Assembly (NCBI GenBank): GCA_943788245.1
Contig: CALSPN010000010.1
Span: forward strand, 1-50,602
Source: an uncultured Verrucomicrobiae bacterium
GTDB lineage: Bacteria > Verrucomicrobiota > Verrucomicrobiia > Limisphaerales > AAA164-E04
Reading direction: 5' to 3'
DNA: 50,602 bases
The notes beneath the pieces were generated by a model that was not told where the DNA came from, did no database searches, and saw only the letters and a list, made by a program, of their open reading frames with translations. Below are positions 38,678 through 48,395 of this stretch, piece after piece. Made by a program: the position numbers and the translations under genes. Within the stretch, counting starts at the first letter, position 1, and each line of letters opens with the position of its first letter.

Positions 38678-40736
38678 ATGCGCTCTACTATGACTGCAAA
38701 AGTTCTTTTATGTTTGTGTAAGAGCAGGCGGCAAGGCCGTTCTGCATTGACAAGTGTCACCCGTTCAACAGCGCTTGTAATGGCTTTCTTTTTCTTGGCT
38801 GTGATGTCGCCAACCATGCATGCGGGAAAACGCCACTGGACCTATCAGGATATTCAAGCGCGCAGTCAGCAGATCGATGCGTTCATTCAGGAGCGGCTTT
38901 CAGAAGAGCAGATTGAGCCTGCACCTCTGGTGGCTGAATCAACCCTTCTTCGTCGGCTTTATCTCGATTTAATTGGGCGTATCCCCAGTATTGAAGAGGC
39001 CCAATCTTATATTGATTCCTCAGACCCTCAAAAACGAGATCAGCTCATCAATCGACTTCTCGACTCGGAAGGGCATGTGAGCCATGAGTACAATCACTGG
39101 GCTGATCTGCTGAGAATCAAGTCACGCATGAGGAATTTGCCGGGGCAACCTTATATTGAATGGGTTCGTGATGCCTTTCGAGGGAATATGCCCTATGACG
39201 AGTTCGTTGGTCAGCTCATTAATTCCAACGGATATTTATGGGATGATGGAGCAACTGGATTTTATTTCCGTGATGCAGGCATGGAACTGGATCACATGGC
39301 CAATACCTTTCAAGTATTCCTTGGGACGCAAGTCGGTTGCGCGCAATGCCATGATCATCCTTATGACAGCTGGACGCAAAAACAATACTACGAGCAAGCT
39401 GCATACACCTACGGGGTGAAAACAACCGATTCGAAAATGAATCGAAAATTTCGTGGTCTCGGAAACAATAAAATACGCAATGACATTGATCCAGCCCTCA
39501 AAGCGGCAGCTCGGCGGATGGTTCGTCCCTTGAAATACCGAGTCTTTGAAAGCGAGACTGCCCTTGAAGTTGCCCGATGATTATCAGTATGAGGATTCAA
39601 AACCAAAATCCAAAGTAACACCTCATCCAATGTTTGGTCATTTAGTGGATGGCAAATCCGACGCTTCCTTGCGGCAGGCCTACGCCGAATGGTTGACCTC
39701 ACCCGAGAACCCCCGGTTTCCGACAGTCGTTGCCAATCGTTATTGGAGACGAATGATGGGAGTCGGGTTGATCGAGCCTGTGGATGACATGCGCGACGGT
39801 GTGGAAGCGAGCCATCCTGAACTCATTAAATTTTTAGCCGACACCATGGTGGAGATCGGTTTCGATTTGAGAGTTTATCAGGCTATTCTTTGCGGTACGG
39901 AGACTTACCAGCGTGCCGCTTTGCCAGATGAAAGAGACCCTCTGGAGCCATTTCTCTTTCATGGGAGGCCCCTGCAGCGGATGCGTGCAGAGCAAATCTG
40001 GGATTCAGTGATGGCCCTGATTGTTCCTGACCTGGATGAACGTCCTGGATTCGTTCGGGTGGATCGGAACTATGAAATGGCACGTTTTCTCAAAGAAAAG
40101 CCCCTGAACGAAATCCTCTCGACCATTGAAAAAGAAAAAAAAATCGAGGATTCCATGCGTTCAGCACAAAGCAAAGTGACCCAAATGCAGCGTCGCTTGG
40201 GTAATATCCAGCGAGCGAAGCGCAAGGGGCCACAAAAGGTCTCAAAATTACGTTCAGATCTCAATCAAGCCAAAGAATCGCTCAAAGTAATCAAATCAGA
40301 GTCCATGCTTGCTCACTTGCCTGCACGCAAAATAAATGATCTTCGCTGGAAAGGGATGCCGTCCCAATGGGTGCGTGCTTCCAAATTACAATCTCCGGCA
40401 CCTGAAGGGCATTTTTTGAGATCCTTTGGTCAATCAGACCGTGAAACCATTGACAATTCAAATGATGAAGCAAATGTGCCGCAGGCATTGATGTTGTTGA
40501 ATGGTCCCATGCTTGAATATCTCAAGAACGGTCGATCTGAGCTGGCGTCTGCACTCAGGGATGCTCGCACAAAGGAAGAAAAACTTGATTTGCTTTTTCT
40601 GGGCTTCATGACTCGTGAACCTCGTACTGAGGAAAAAGAATGGCTCATGTCTGAATGGAATCAAGAGGGTGATTCATATATGCAAAAGGTGGCATGGATG
40701 CTGTTGAACGCCCGAGAATTTTCATTTATCCAATAA
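38678..40736 (+). CDS. DUF1549/DUF1553 protein (second copy), split by one frameshift
   Basis: About 685 residues when bridged. A signal segment (ALVMAFFFLAVMSPTMHA) is followed by DUF1549 (LLRRLYLDLIGRIPSIEEAQ; NHWADLLRIKSRM) with heme motif CAQCHDHPYDSW. The frame breaks near 39561-39563: as read it ends VFESETALEVAR at 39580, while dropping one C gives TALKLPDDYQYEDSKPKS and the whole DUF1553 half (ASLRQAYAEWLTSPENPRF; VANRYWRRMMGVGL; LNAREFSFIQ at the end). A long charged coiled-coil-like insert (EKEKKIEDSMRSAQSKVTQM ... LRSDLNQAKESLKVIKS) lies inside DUF1553. Unlike the copy at 29222 it is followed, not overlapped, by its DUF1501 partner, 34 bp downstream. Confidence 0.9.
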
Positions 40737-40770
40737 ATCCAGTAAGACACTCGAACCCTGTTTTCCGCAT

Positions 40771-42072
40771 ATGAAACCAGAATTACTCAACACAGATGGA
40801 TGCAATCGAAGGGCGTTTGCGGGTTATCTTGCAAAATCTTTACTGGGAGTGGGACTCGCACCTTTGACTTTTCAACAGAGTCTCGCAGCCGCAAGTAAAC
40901 CGGTCACGCAGGTGTCACGTCGTGGGGCAGCGACTAAAGTGATATACTTGTATATGAATGGGGGGATGAGTCATTTGGATACACTTGATCCCAAAACAAA
41001 TGAGGAAGTGCGTGGTCCTGTATCATCTCTGATCGCACCGCACTGTGGGATTCAGGTGAGCGAGTATTTACCTCGGATGGCAGGATTGATGCATCACACC
41101 GCTGTTATCCGTTCCATGAAATCCAATCAAGGCGCTCATGAACGAGGACGGTATTACGTTTGGACCGGGTATAATCAGCGTGGCACCATTCGTCATCCTG
41201 CAATGGGGGCCTGGGCGGTGCGATTAGGTGGAGTGATGAATCCTAATCTTCCCGGATACATCAAAGTCGGTGGAGACAGTCGGCATCCAGGGAGCGGTTT
41301 CATGGAGGCCAAATATGCTCCTTTGCCTATCGGGAACCCTGAACGCGGCCTTCAAAACAGCGGTCTACCCAAAGGCGTCGATGAGGATGCTTTTCAAAAC
41401 CGTCTCTCCATGGTGGATAAATTCAATCGTCGATTTGAGGAGTCCTATCAGTTGAAAACTGTCAGGGCCTACTCTGATGCTTATGAGCATGCGATCAAGC
41501 TTATGAAGAGTCAGGACCTGGCGGCCTTTGATCTGAGTCTGGAATCTGAGAAGACACGGGCTGCATACGGGGAAGATGCTTTCGGTAAAGGGTGTCTGCT
41601 TGCAAGGCGATTGATTGAAAGAGATGTTCGTTTCGTGGATGTCAGCCTTGGGGGATGGGACACACATCAAAATAATTTCGAACGGGTGCCACAGAGGGCT
41701 GAAATTCTGGATCAAGCAATGAGCGCCTTGATACAGGATCTGGCAAGCCGTGGCCTTCTTGAGGAGACACTGGTCGTGCTTGCGACCGAGTTTGGACGTA
41801 CACCAAAGATTAATCAAAACAATGGGCGTGATCATTATCCGAAAGCCTTCAGCTGTATGCTGGCTGGTGGTGGTGTAAAAGGGGGCACTGTCCATGGTGC
41901 GACCAATGCTCAGGGTACAGATGTCGAATCCAACCCTGTTTCGATACCTGATTTCAATGCTACCATTGCTCACGCACTGGGATTACCTCAGGATGAAATC
42001 ATTTATGCGCCATCGGGAAGGCCTTTCACAGTAGCTGACAAAGGTAAGCCCATTACTTCGATTTTTGCTTAG
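40771..42072 (+). CDS. DUF1501 protein (second copy)
   Basis: 433 residues. The N-terminus is TAT-like (GCNRRAFAGYLAKSLLGVGL). Family landmarks are YMNGGMSHLDTLDPK, SLGGWDTHQNNFERVPQ, VVLATEFGRTPKINQNNGRD, and FSCMLAGGGVKGGTVHGATN, ending with GLPQDEIIYAPSGRPF. It carries the same metal-binding-type residues as the copy at 27768 but is clearly diverged from it. Partner of the DUF1549/DUF1553 gene immediately upstream. Its stop is 15 bp from the convergent transporter's stop. Confidence 0.92.
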   Translation: MKPELLNTDGCNRRAFAGYLAKSLLGVGLAPLTFQQSLAAASKPVTQVSRRGAATKVIYLYMNGGMSHLDTLDPKTNEEVRGPVSSLIAPHCGIQVSEYLPRMAGLMHHTAVIRSMKSNQGAHERGRYYVWTGYNQRGTIRHPAMGAWAVRLGGVMNPNLPGYIKVGGDSRHPGSGFMEAKYAPLPIGNPERGLQNSGLPKGVDEDAFQNRLSMVDKFNRRFEESYQLKTVRAYSDAYEHAIKLMKSQDLAAFDLSLESEKTRAAYGEDAFGKGCLLARRLIERDVRFVDVSLGGWDTHQNNFERVPQRAEILDQAMSALIQDLASRGLLEETLVVLATEFGRTPKINQNNGRDHYPKAFSCMLAGGGVKGGTVHGATNAQGTDVESNPVSIPDFNATIAHALGLPQDEIIYAPSGRPFTVADKGKPITSIFA

Positions 42073-42087
42073 CGTGAACTGCCCTTA

Positions 42088-42984
42088 TCAATGGCTGGTC
42101 AGCACCGCCAGCACGATGGCAATGAACATGAGTAAAGCCCCAGTGAAACGCATCATCAGTTTGCGGGGATCGGATTCCTCAGTGCGTTTATTAATGAGCT
42201 TGGCTGTCAGCCAGACCAAGACAATGGCCCACAAACCTCGGGAGCTGTAGACCACATTCACTCCCGTTGCATTATGGTAGAGTGAAACGGCCAGAGAGAT
42301 GAATATTGCCTGTTGGCCTGTTAGAATTGCTCCACCCAACAGCCAGGCTATTGTTTTTCGATCTAACTTTTTGAGAGGTTTCTCAAAAAACGGCACAAGG
42401 GATGTTGCCAGCAAGGCCACAGTGATGAACAGGATACTGAGAAAGGCTTTCACACCAAATGCCGGAGCCCATTCCTGCACAAGTGCGTCGCAAACGCCAA
42501 AGGAGGCAGAGCTGCAGATCGTCAAGCCTGTCGCCAAAGGCATTCTTCGATTCGTGGATTTAAGGTCTGTTTTACCCAGAATATAAATTGCAATGGCGGT
42601 CAGCATTGCCGCAAACCACATGCCTCCTGGAATATGGATGCCAAAGATAAACCATGCAAAGAATGCGACAAATACCGACTTTGTGCCCATGACAGGTGTC
42701 ACCAGCGAGACATCCCCGATGCGTATCGCTGCAAAAGTGATCCAGTGACCGATGAAGAAAGCAGCCCCGGTAATCAATGGATAATGGATTAAATGCCATT
42801 GCATTTCCCCTTTCTCCCAGAAGATGAAGGGCCCGAAAAAGAGCGCCATCACCCAACTGGTGACAACAAAGGTATGGAGTGTACCTGCGCCTCGTCGGAA
42901 GGCTTCCTTGAAAAACAAGGCTGCAGCGGCGTAAACGACGGCCGCAATGGCCGGCAGGATCAAATACAAAGGTAAATCACTCAT
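42088..42984 (-). CDS. EamA/DMT-superfamily inner-membrane transporter
   Basis: 298 residues, about ten hydrophobic helices and almost no soluble domain, in two similar halves of about five helices, as in the drug/metabolite transporter superfamily. The first half contains ITFAAIRIGDVSLVTPVMGT, a typical EamA helix-4 stretch; the second contains FISLAVSLYHNATGVNVVYS at the matching place. The substrate (amino acid, sugar or other metabolite) cannot be told. It is a single-gene unit; the ATG at 42984 lies 107 bp from the stop of the SMP-30-like gene upstream on the same strand. Confidence 0.85.
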   Translation of the reverse strand: MSDLPLYLILPAIAAVVYAAAALFFKEAFRRGAGTLHTFVVTSWVMALFFGPFIFWEKGEMQWHLIHYPLITGAAFFIGHWITFAAIRIGDVSLVTPVMGTKSVFVAFFAWFIFGIHIPGGMWFAAMLTAIAIYILGKTDLKSTNRRMPLATGLTICSSASFGVCDALVQEWAPAFGVKAFLSILFITVALLATSLVPFFEKPLKKLDRKTIAWLLGGAILTGQQAIFISLAVSLYHNATGVNVVYSSRGLWAIVLVWLTAKLINKRTEESDPRKLMMRFTGALLMFIAIVLAVLTSH

Positions 42985-43091
42985 GAAAGGAGCATGGGAA
43001 TCTGAAAAAAATCAGAATAGATGTTAGTTTTTTGCCTGCTTTCGCGAAGTTGAATATTGATGAGTGAATAGGCAGTTGGGTAATCATCCAA

Positions 43092-44009
43092 TTAAAAATG
43101 CCAGATACCTTTTGCCTTGGTGAGTCGTTTGTAAATGGCCTTTCGACAGGTGACATAAAGGTGTTTTCGTTCAGGACCCGAAAAGGCAACGTTGCTCATA
43201 TCTGCAGAGAATGGTTTCGCTATGATACCGCTGATTCTTCCCGTCGCATCAAACATTTGCAGCCCAATGGCCGATGCAATGTAAAACCGGCCGGCGGTGT
43301 CAACGGTCATGCCATCACCAAGGCACGCCGAGCCATCGGATGGCCGCCGCATGGTCATGTAGGCATCGCCATGAGATGCCCCCAATCCAACCTGAGTTGC
43401 AAAAGCCCAAACCTTATCACCTCCGTATTCGGAAACAGTTAAGATTCCCATATCCGGTGACAGGCAAATTCCATTTGGCCCTGTGATGCGACCTGTCACC
43501 TTCCGCTTCTTATTGTTTACATCAAGAAAGAAGAGCCCTTTTTCAGCCGTGAAGAAAAGTTCCGAATGCTGAGTAACGACCAGATCATTAGCATGCGATT
43601 CGGTTGCCAGTGAGGTCATGCTTCCATTCTCCTCAAAAACAAAAACTTCGTTTTCTCCCCACCTGCAGCCATAAAGTCTTCCGTCAGGCCCGAATGCCAG
43701 GCCGCTTACTCCTTCCGCACCTTGAATGTATATTTCCAACTGGTCGCTTGCATCTAATTTGTAGATGGCACTCTGGTTCCCGCGTCGACCGGAAAAATAA
43801 AAAGCGCCTTGCTCATCTGTACATGCTCCATCGGTCATCTGGAACCCGTCCTGCACCAACTCCCACTCCTCTCCTTCGAGCAAGACTTTTGAAAGGGCCA
43901 TATCGCCTGCAAAATTTTGTGCCATAAGCGAAGCGAAGCTCAGAGTGAGCGAGAAGCATCTCAATATGAAATTTCGAAAATAAGTGTTGGCGCGAAACAT
44001 GGCCGTCAT
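43092..44009 (-). CDS. Exported SMP-30/gluconolactonase-like propeller protein
   Basis: 305 residues from the ATG at 44009; ATGs at 44027 and 44000 are in frame and possible. A hydrophobic N-terminus (FILRCFSLTLSFASLMAQ) suggests export. A six-bladed propeller follows: MTDGACTDEQGAFYFSGRR, GVSGLAFGPDGRLYGCRWGE, NDLVVTQHSELFFTAEKG, GPNGICLSPDMGILTVSEYG, GDGMTVDTAGRFYIAS. The metal ligands expected for SMP-30 (Glu in the first blade, Asn in GPNG, Asp in GDGMTVD) seem present, which fits a divalent-metal lactonase acting on sugar lactones. The substrate is not determined. Confidence 0.87.
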   Translation of the reverse strand: MTAMFRANTYFRNFILRCFSLTLSFASLMAQNFAGDMALSKVLLEGEEWELVQDGFQMTDGACTDEQGAFYFSGRRGNQSAIYKLDASDQLEIYIQGAEGVSGLAFGPDGRLYGCRWGENEVFVFEENGSMTSLATESHANDLVVTQHSELFFTAEKGLFFLDVNNKKRKVTGRITGPNGICLSPDMGILTVSEYGGDKVWAFATQVGLGASHGDAYMTMRRPSDGSACLGDGMTVDTAGRFYIASAIGLQMFDATGRISGIIAKPFSADMSNVAFSGPERKHLYVTCRKAIYKRLTKAKGIWHF

Positions 44010-44353
44010 GTTGTGATAATCTCGCAAAACCCGTCAATGCCATTCATTCAATAGAATACACAGATCAGAGTATTGAAGATGTCTCTTCAACCGTAAAGGA
44101 GAGCCGGGCTTGCTCTCTGGCAATACTCTTTGGCACCCTTTACGTCGTGCATGATAGTAAGAAAGTGTTCAGATTGTGTCGATCCCCTTCATTTTTTTGA
44201 TAGTGATATTCTTTATGAATCGAGAACTGATTGTTCTAAATGACATGTAAAGAGAAGGTTGTGTTTTTTCAGTGCCAGTTTTCAGGCGATCTGAAGTTCG
44301 TGTGACTCAATTTTAGATGGAATCTCATTCGTTCAAACCTTACAAAGTCTGAT
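44010..44353. other. Divergent intergenic region (344 bp)
   Basis: AT-rich stretch between the SMP-30-like gene (minus) and the esterase gene (plus). It must hold promoters for both. The only clear structure is the paired element at 44092-44144. No gene or tRNA was seen. Confidence 0.6.
44092..44144. promoter_or_regulatory. Two-stem inverted-repeat structure in the divergent region
   Basis: An outer perfect 8-bp stem (CGTAAAGG at 44092-44099 with CCTTTACG at 44137-44144) encloses an inner hairpin (AGAGC at 44100-44104 with GCTCT at 44112-44116, loop CGGGCTT) and a 20-nt single-stranded stretch. There is no T-run on either strand, so a terminator is unlikely. It could be an operator for a dimeric regulator or a structured leader RNA of the minus-strand gene; neither is proven. 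Confidence 0.35.
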
Positions 44354-44992
44354 ATGTCTTTGGATTCATCCATCATCAAGGCTGCCAAAGGGGATTCTCC
44401 TTATTGGATGGCTGTGTTACACGGTTTGGGCGACAGCATGGAGGGCTATCGATGGATGCCTGATCAGATGCGCTTGCCTTGGCTGAATTATTTGCTGATC
44501 AATGCACCTGATCCTTACTTCACTGGTTACTCATGGTTTGATATTGAGGGAGACCGTGAGCCCGGTATCTGTCGAAGTCGCGATCTATTGTTTCAGACTC
44601 TGGACACATTCAGATCTCAGGAATCCGTCAGTGCAGATCACTTGTTTGTATTCGGTTTTTCGCAAGGATGTGTCATGACGCTTGAAACTGGGTTTCGGTA
44701 TCCGCATCAGCTTGCAGGCTGTATCGGCGTGTCAGGATTCATTCACCGGGCTGACGCCTTGGTTGCAGATCAAAGCTCGCATGCAAAGCAGCAGAGGTTT
44801 TTGATGACGCACGGTACTCAGGATCCCCTGATTCCATCTGGCCCCGTCAAAGATCAAATGGGATTGCTGCAACGTCAGGGATTCAATTTCAAATGGCAGG
44901 AATACCCCAAGGAGCATACGATTTACGGTGAGGTAGAGTTGCAATGCTTCCGCGAGTTCCTTGAAAATGCCAAAGTTGAAATTGAACCTTAG
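44354..44992 (+). CDS. Serine esterase of the phospholipase/carboxylesterase alpha/beta-hydrolase family
   Basis: 212 residues, usual length for the family. HGLGD (23-27) supplies the oxyanion region, GFSQG holds the nucleophile Ser103, HGTQDPLIP gives Asp157, and KEHTI gives His188, a complete catalytic triad in the correct order. No signal peptide, so cytoplasmic. Such enzymes hydrolyse short acyl esters or thioesters, including acylated sugars and lysophospholipids. It is 29 bp upstream of the TIG-repeat gene, same strand, but the functions look unrelated. Confidence 0.9.
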   Translation: MSLDSSIIKAAKGDSPYWMAVLHGLGDSMEGYRWMPDQMRLPWLNYLLINAPDPYFTGYSWFDIEGDREPGICRSRDLLFQTLDTFRSQESVSADHLFVFGFSQGCVMTLETGFRYPHQLAGCIGVSGFIHRADALVADQSSHAKQQRFLMTHGTQDPLIPSGPVKDQMGLLQRQGFNFKWQEYPKEHTIYGEVELQCFREFLENAKVEIEP

Positions 44993-45021
44993 CCTGCAGC
45001 CTCAAGCATTATTTAGATAGA

Positions 45022-47685
45022 ATGGCAGCACGGATGCAGGGTGAATCAGTTTGTCATGTGATGCATTATTCCAGTCCAACCCAATCTGTTTGCTGGTCCA
45101 AAGGCCTGAGGTTCTTTTTCAAGGTCTTTTTGTTGGCTGTCTGTCTGCTCGGTTATTCGTTGTCCGCCCAATTGGCACTGCCCCGACTCACTGATTTTTT
45201 TCCAGTCGAAGGGGAGCCCGGAACGATTGTCACCTTGACTGGAACAGGCTTTCAAACAGCTGATTCCATATTGTTTGGGGTGGGCTTGGCATCGTTCGAA
45301 GTGATCAGCGACACACAAATTCGAGCTGTTGTTCCCTCCGACGCCACAACTGGACCTCTGACGGTTAATACCAGTCGAGGTTTCGCTGCGAGCAATGATT
45401 TCTTTCAGGTTGCACCACGTATCATTCTTTTCGAGCCTGGCTACGGAAAAGCAGACGATGTGATTACGTTGCGAGGCGCTAATTTTTCCGGACTTTTTCA
45501 AGTATGGGTAGGAGAAAATCTGGCCGCCTTTCAGACGGTTGGGGAGACTCAGCTCGCCTTTACTGTCCCTTCAGATGCATTGACAGGAGTGATCCGGCTT
45601 GTTTCCGCAGCAGGGCAAGTTGAATCCGATGCTGAATTCAAAGTGATTGGACCTGCACCATTCATTCTTGATTTTGATCCGGTGATGGCTCCTCCAGGTG
45701 AACTCATCGTCATACGAGGCGCGCAATTGTCAAATGCCACTGAAGTGCTTTTTGCCGGTGATAAAGAGGGGGTGTTCAGTGCAGTGGCTGATACACAAAT
45801 CATTGTTCGTGTGCCCGCAGGCGCCGATTCCGGCCCAGTCAAAATCACCGCACCAGAAGGGCAAGGTGAAAGTGAGATGGACTTTCTTGTATGGGGAGCA
45901 GGACCTTTCATCACCGGCTTGAATCCTTCGAAGGGGCAGGCAGGTGACACCATCATTGTGGAAGGGGTCAACCTGAGTAGTGTGAAGGAAATTTTCCTGA
46001 ATAGCGCTGGTGTCAATTTTCAGGTTGTTGCGAATACTCAGTTGAGCCTTTCAATTCCTGCAGGTGCAACATCCGGCTTCATCCGCTTGGTCACCGCATT
46101 GGATGCTTACACATCTGATATTGAATTGATGGTTAAAGGAGCGGGGCCTGTCATTGAATCTTTTGTTCCATCATCAGGGTTGCCTGGTGCGCAGGTGCAA
46201 TTTCAGGGACAACATTTTGCGCATGTTGAATCGGTCTTGTTCGGGGAATTGGAGGCATCTTTCGAAGCTGCCGCAGAGACGCAACTGACGGCTCTGGTGC
46301 CTATGGATGCGGAGACCGGTTTCATCACTATCAAAACAGCCTTTGGTGAATCCGTGTCAGACAGAGTATTTGTCGTTCAGGAACCCACGCCAACGATCAC
46401 CTCTTTTTCTCCCACTTCAGGTCAGTTGGGAACTCAGGTCACATTAACTGGTAATCATTTCAATGGTGTTTCCAGTGTGTTGCTCGGAGGCAAGGAAGCG
46501 GCTTTTCAAATTGTGGCGGATTCACAGATCCTGATCACTGTGCCTGCGGATGGAATGACTGGCGCCTTACGCGTGGAATCACCATCGGGAGACGCAGAGA
46601 CGGAGTCGCTATTTTATTTCCCTGCAAGCATTGATTCCTTCGAACCCTTGAAAGCAATTCCTGGAAGTGAACTGATAATCCAAGGCGCCAACTTTACGGG
46701 AACCTCCAGGGTCCGCATTGGAGGGAAGGAAGCTGAAATCCTGTCAGTCAGCTTGAATGAAATAGTGGTCATCGTTTCTTCCGATGCCCTCATTGGCACA
46801 GTGTCGGTAACGACTCCCGCAGGATCTCTAGCGACACAGCAGGTATTTGGTGTGCTTCCTTTTATTCAGGGAATGACTCCTGTTGCCGGACCCATTGGAA
46901 CGATTCTTCAGGTCACGGGTATGGGCTTTTCTGAAGTGCAAACTGTTTTGATTGGTGAACTGGCGGTTTCCTTTTCAATTCCATCCGATGGATTGATCGA
47001 AATAATTGTCCCGTCCAATGCACCATCTGAGCAAGTGACTGTCATCAATCCCGCTGGATTGTCAATTTCTCCTGACTCATTCCAACTTCGAATGGCAGCT
47101 GATCTAAGTCTGGAGGTCATACCTTTAGCAAATCGTTCATCATGGGGAATCCCCAATGCGTTTTCTATCAAAGTGCACAACGCGGGCCCCTCAACCGTGA
47201 GAAATTTCTTCTTGCAGCATATCGTGCCATCAGGTTCTGAACTGGTTGCTTTATCTAATCCCAATGGCGCAACAGAGTTTGTAGGGTCTCAGATCACAAG
47301 CGGAATTGTGTCATTGGAAGCTGGCGAGACCGCGCAAATCATCCATACAATAACTACACCTCATTTTGGTTACGAATCGCATGTGTTTCAGATTGATACA
47401 CAGATTTTTGATCCGAGCCCCCTGGATCAGCGTATCGAGCTGAATCAGCCAGTCCTTGGCCCGCCTGTTGGCTTGGCTATCGATCATATGGATAAGGGAA
47501 GGCATCGACTCAGTTGGCATCCGGATCTCCGCGGATTTGAGTTGCGGGCAGGTTCGTCTCTCTCGGATCCCTTGTCTTGGTCGAAGCTTCTCAGTCCTTT
47601 ACCTTTGGGGAAATCATTCATGGAATTTGAACATTCTGAAATGAATATTTTTTATACCCTTGAGCCAATGGCTACAGGTCCATGA
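45022..47685 (+). CDS. Exported protein with eight tandem IPT/TIG domains
   Basis: 887 residues. A hydrophobic signal (FFFKVFLLAVCLLGYSLSAQ) follows a charged leader; the ATG at 45061 is an alternative start. Eight Ig-like TIG repeats of about 80 residues span roughly 52-690, each beginning with a form of 'P.I..F.P..G..G....V.G' (PTITSFSPTSGQLGTQVTLTG without its last residue is the clearest). A DUF11-like domain follows (FSIKVHNAGPSTVRNFFLQH, about 700-815), then a C-terminal module (HRLSWHPDLRGFELRAG ... IFYTLEP) like those ending two other secreted proteins here. No enzyme motif. Probably a surface adhesin or structural protein. Confidence 0.88.
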   Translation: MAARMQGESVCHVMHYSSPTQSVCWSKGLRFFFKVFLLAVCLLGYSLSAQLALPRLTDFFPVEGEPGTIVTLTGTGFQTADSILFGVGLASFEVISDTQIRAVVPSDATTGPLTVNTSRGFAASNDFFQVAPRIILFEPGYGKADDVITLRGANFSGLFQVWVGENLAAFQTVGETQLAFTVPSDALTGVIRLVSAAGQVESDAEFKVIGPAPFILDFDPVMAPPGELIVIRGAQLSNATEVLFAGDKEGVFSAVADTQIIVRVPAGADSGPVKITAPEGQGESEMDFLVWGAGPFITGLNPSKGQAGDTIIVEGVNLSSVKEIFLNSAGVNFQVVANTQLSLSIPAGATSGFIRLVTALDAYTSDIELMVKGAGPVIESFVPSSGLPGAQVQFQGQHFAHVESVLFGELEASFEAAAETQLTALVPMDAETGFITIKTAFGESVSDRVFVVQEPTPTITSFSPTSGQLGTQVTLTGNHFNGVSSVLLGGKEAAFQIVADSQILITVPADGMTGALRVESPSGDAETESLFYFPASIDSFEPLKAIPGSELIIQGANFTGTSRVRIGGKEAEILSVSLNEIVVIVSSDALIGTVSVTTPAGSLATQQVFGVLPFIQGMTPVAGPIGTILQVTGMGFSEVQTVLIGELAVSFSIPSDGLIEIIVPSNAPSEQVTVINPAGLSISPDSFQLRMAADLSLEVIPLANRSSWGIPNAFSIKVHNAGPSTVRNFFLQHIVPSGSELVALSNPNGATEFVGSQITSGIVSLEAGETAQIIHTITTPHFGYESHVFQIDTQIFDPSPLDQRIELNQPVLGPPVGLAIDHMDKGRHRLSWHPDLRGFELRAGSSLSDPLSWSKLLSPLPLGKSFMEFEHSEMNIFYTLEPMATGP

Positions 47686-48395
47686 ACAATTTTATAAAAA
47701 TATCGAGTCCCTTCCTGTAAAATATTGCCCTTCCATGCGACATTCTGCTTGTCCTGATGACGAATTGCATTTGTCCTTTTCAAGCCATAAACCATTACGA
47801 AAAGTTGGTTCAGTTTGTAAGGGATGCTGGGATCAAATTGTGGAAATACCTCAGGATCAGTAAACCTCCATAGCCCAGCAGACACATTGTAAGGAATGCG
47901 TGAATAAATTGTTCTATCTATATAAAAAAAAATTCAAATTATTCATATTTTCGCATATCGACTATAGGTGTACGTCTTGGTATGATGCATTTCATTATTT
48001 ATATGGATCATGGGTTTGTAGCTGCATCGTTCACGCCATTCTTTACAGAGAGCAACCTCAAGTGGTTCTGTTCAACAGTGTATCTTGCCATATTCCCGTA
48101 TGCAACCCATCTCTGAAGTGGTTGCTAGGTTTTTTGAGCGGCACTGCTGTTGCTGCACTGAAGGTCAGTGTTTCTGATGAATCAGCTACCATGCCTCGTT
48201 TTTCAAGGTGAGGACAGCGCTGGCCGCAGAATAATGGATAATAATCAATACATTGACTTCCAAAGACTTCTAATGAATTAAATCGTTTTTTTATTATAAT
48301 AATTAAATTTGGCTTTCTCTGGTATACATTCAGTTCTAAAATTTAAATTCCTTTGGAGTTTTCAGCCCATCGGAAAATTTCAGGCATTTATTAAA
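47686..48395. other. AT-rich intergenic region (710 bp)
   Basis: Noticeably richer in A/T than the surroundings, with runs such as the nine A near 47930 and the T/A tracts near 48285-48307. A possible promoter for the downstream gene starts with TTGACT at 48253-48258, with A/T-rich candidates about 17 bp on. Short open frames (for example 47900-48211 plus, 47652-47885 minus) have no recognisable content. The function of the region is unknown. Confidence 0.55.

Noticed and set aside
47900..48211. Plus-strand 103-residue frame in the AT-rich gap
   Set aside because: Composition is like translated AT-rich noncoding DNA, with no domain, ribosome site or partner; not called as a gene.
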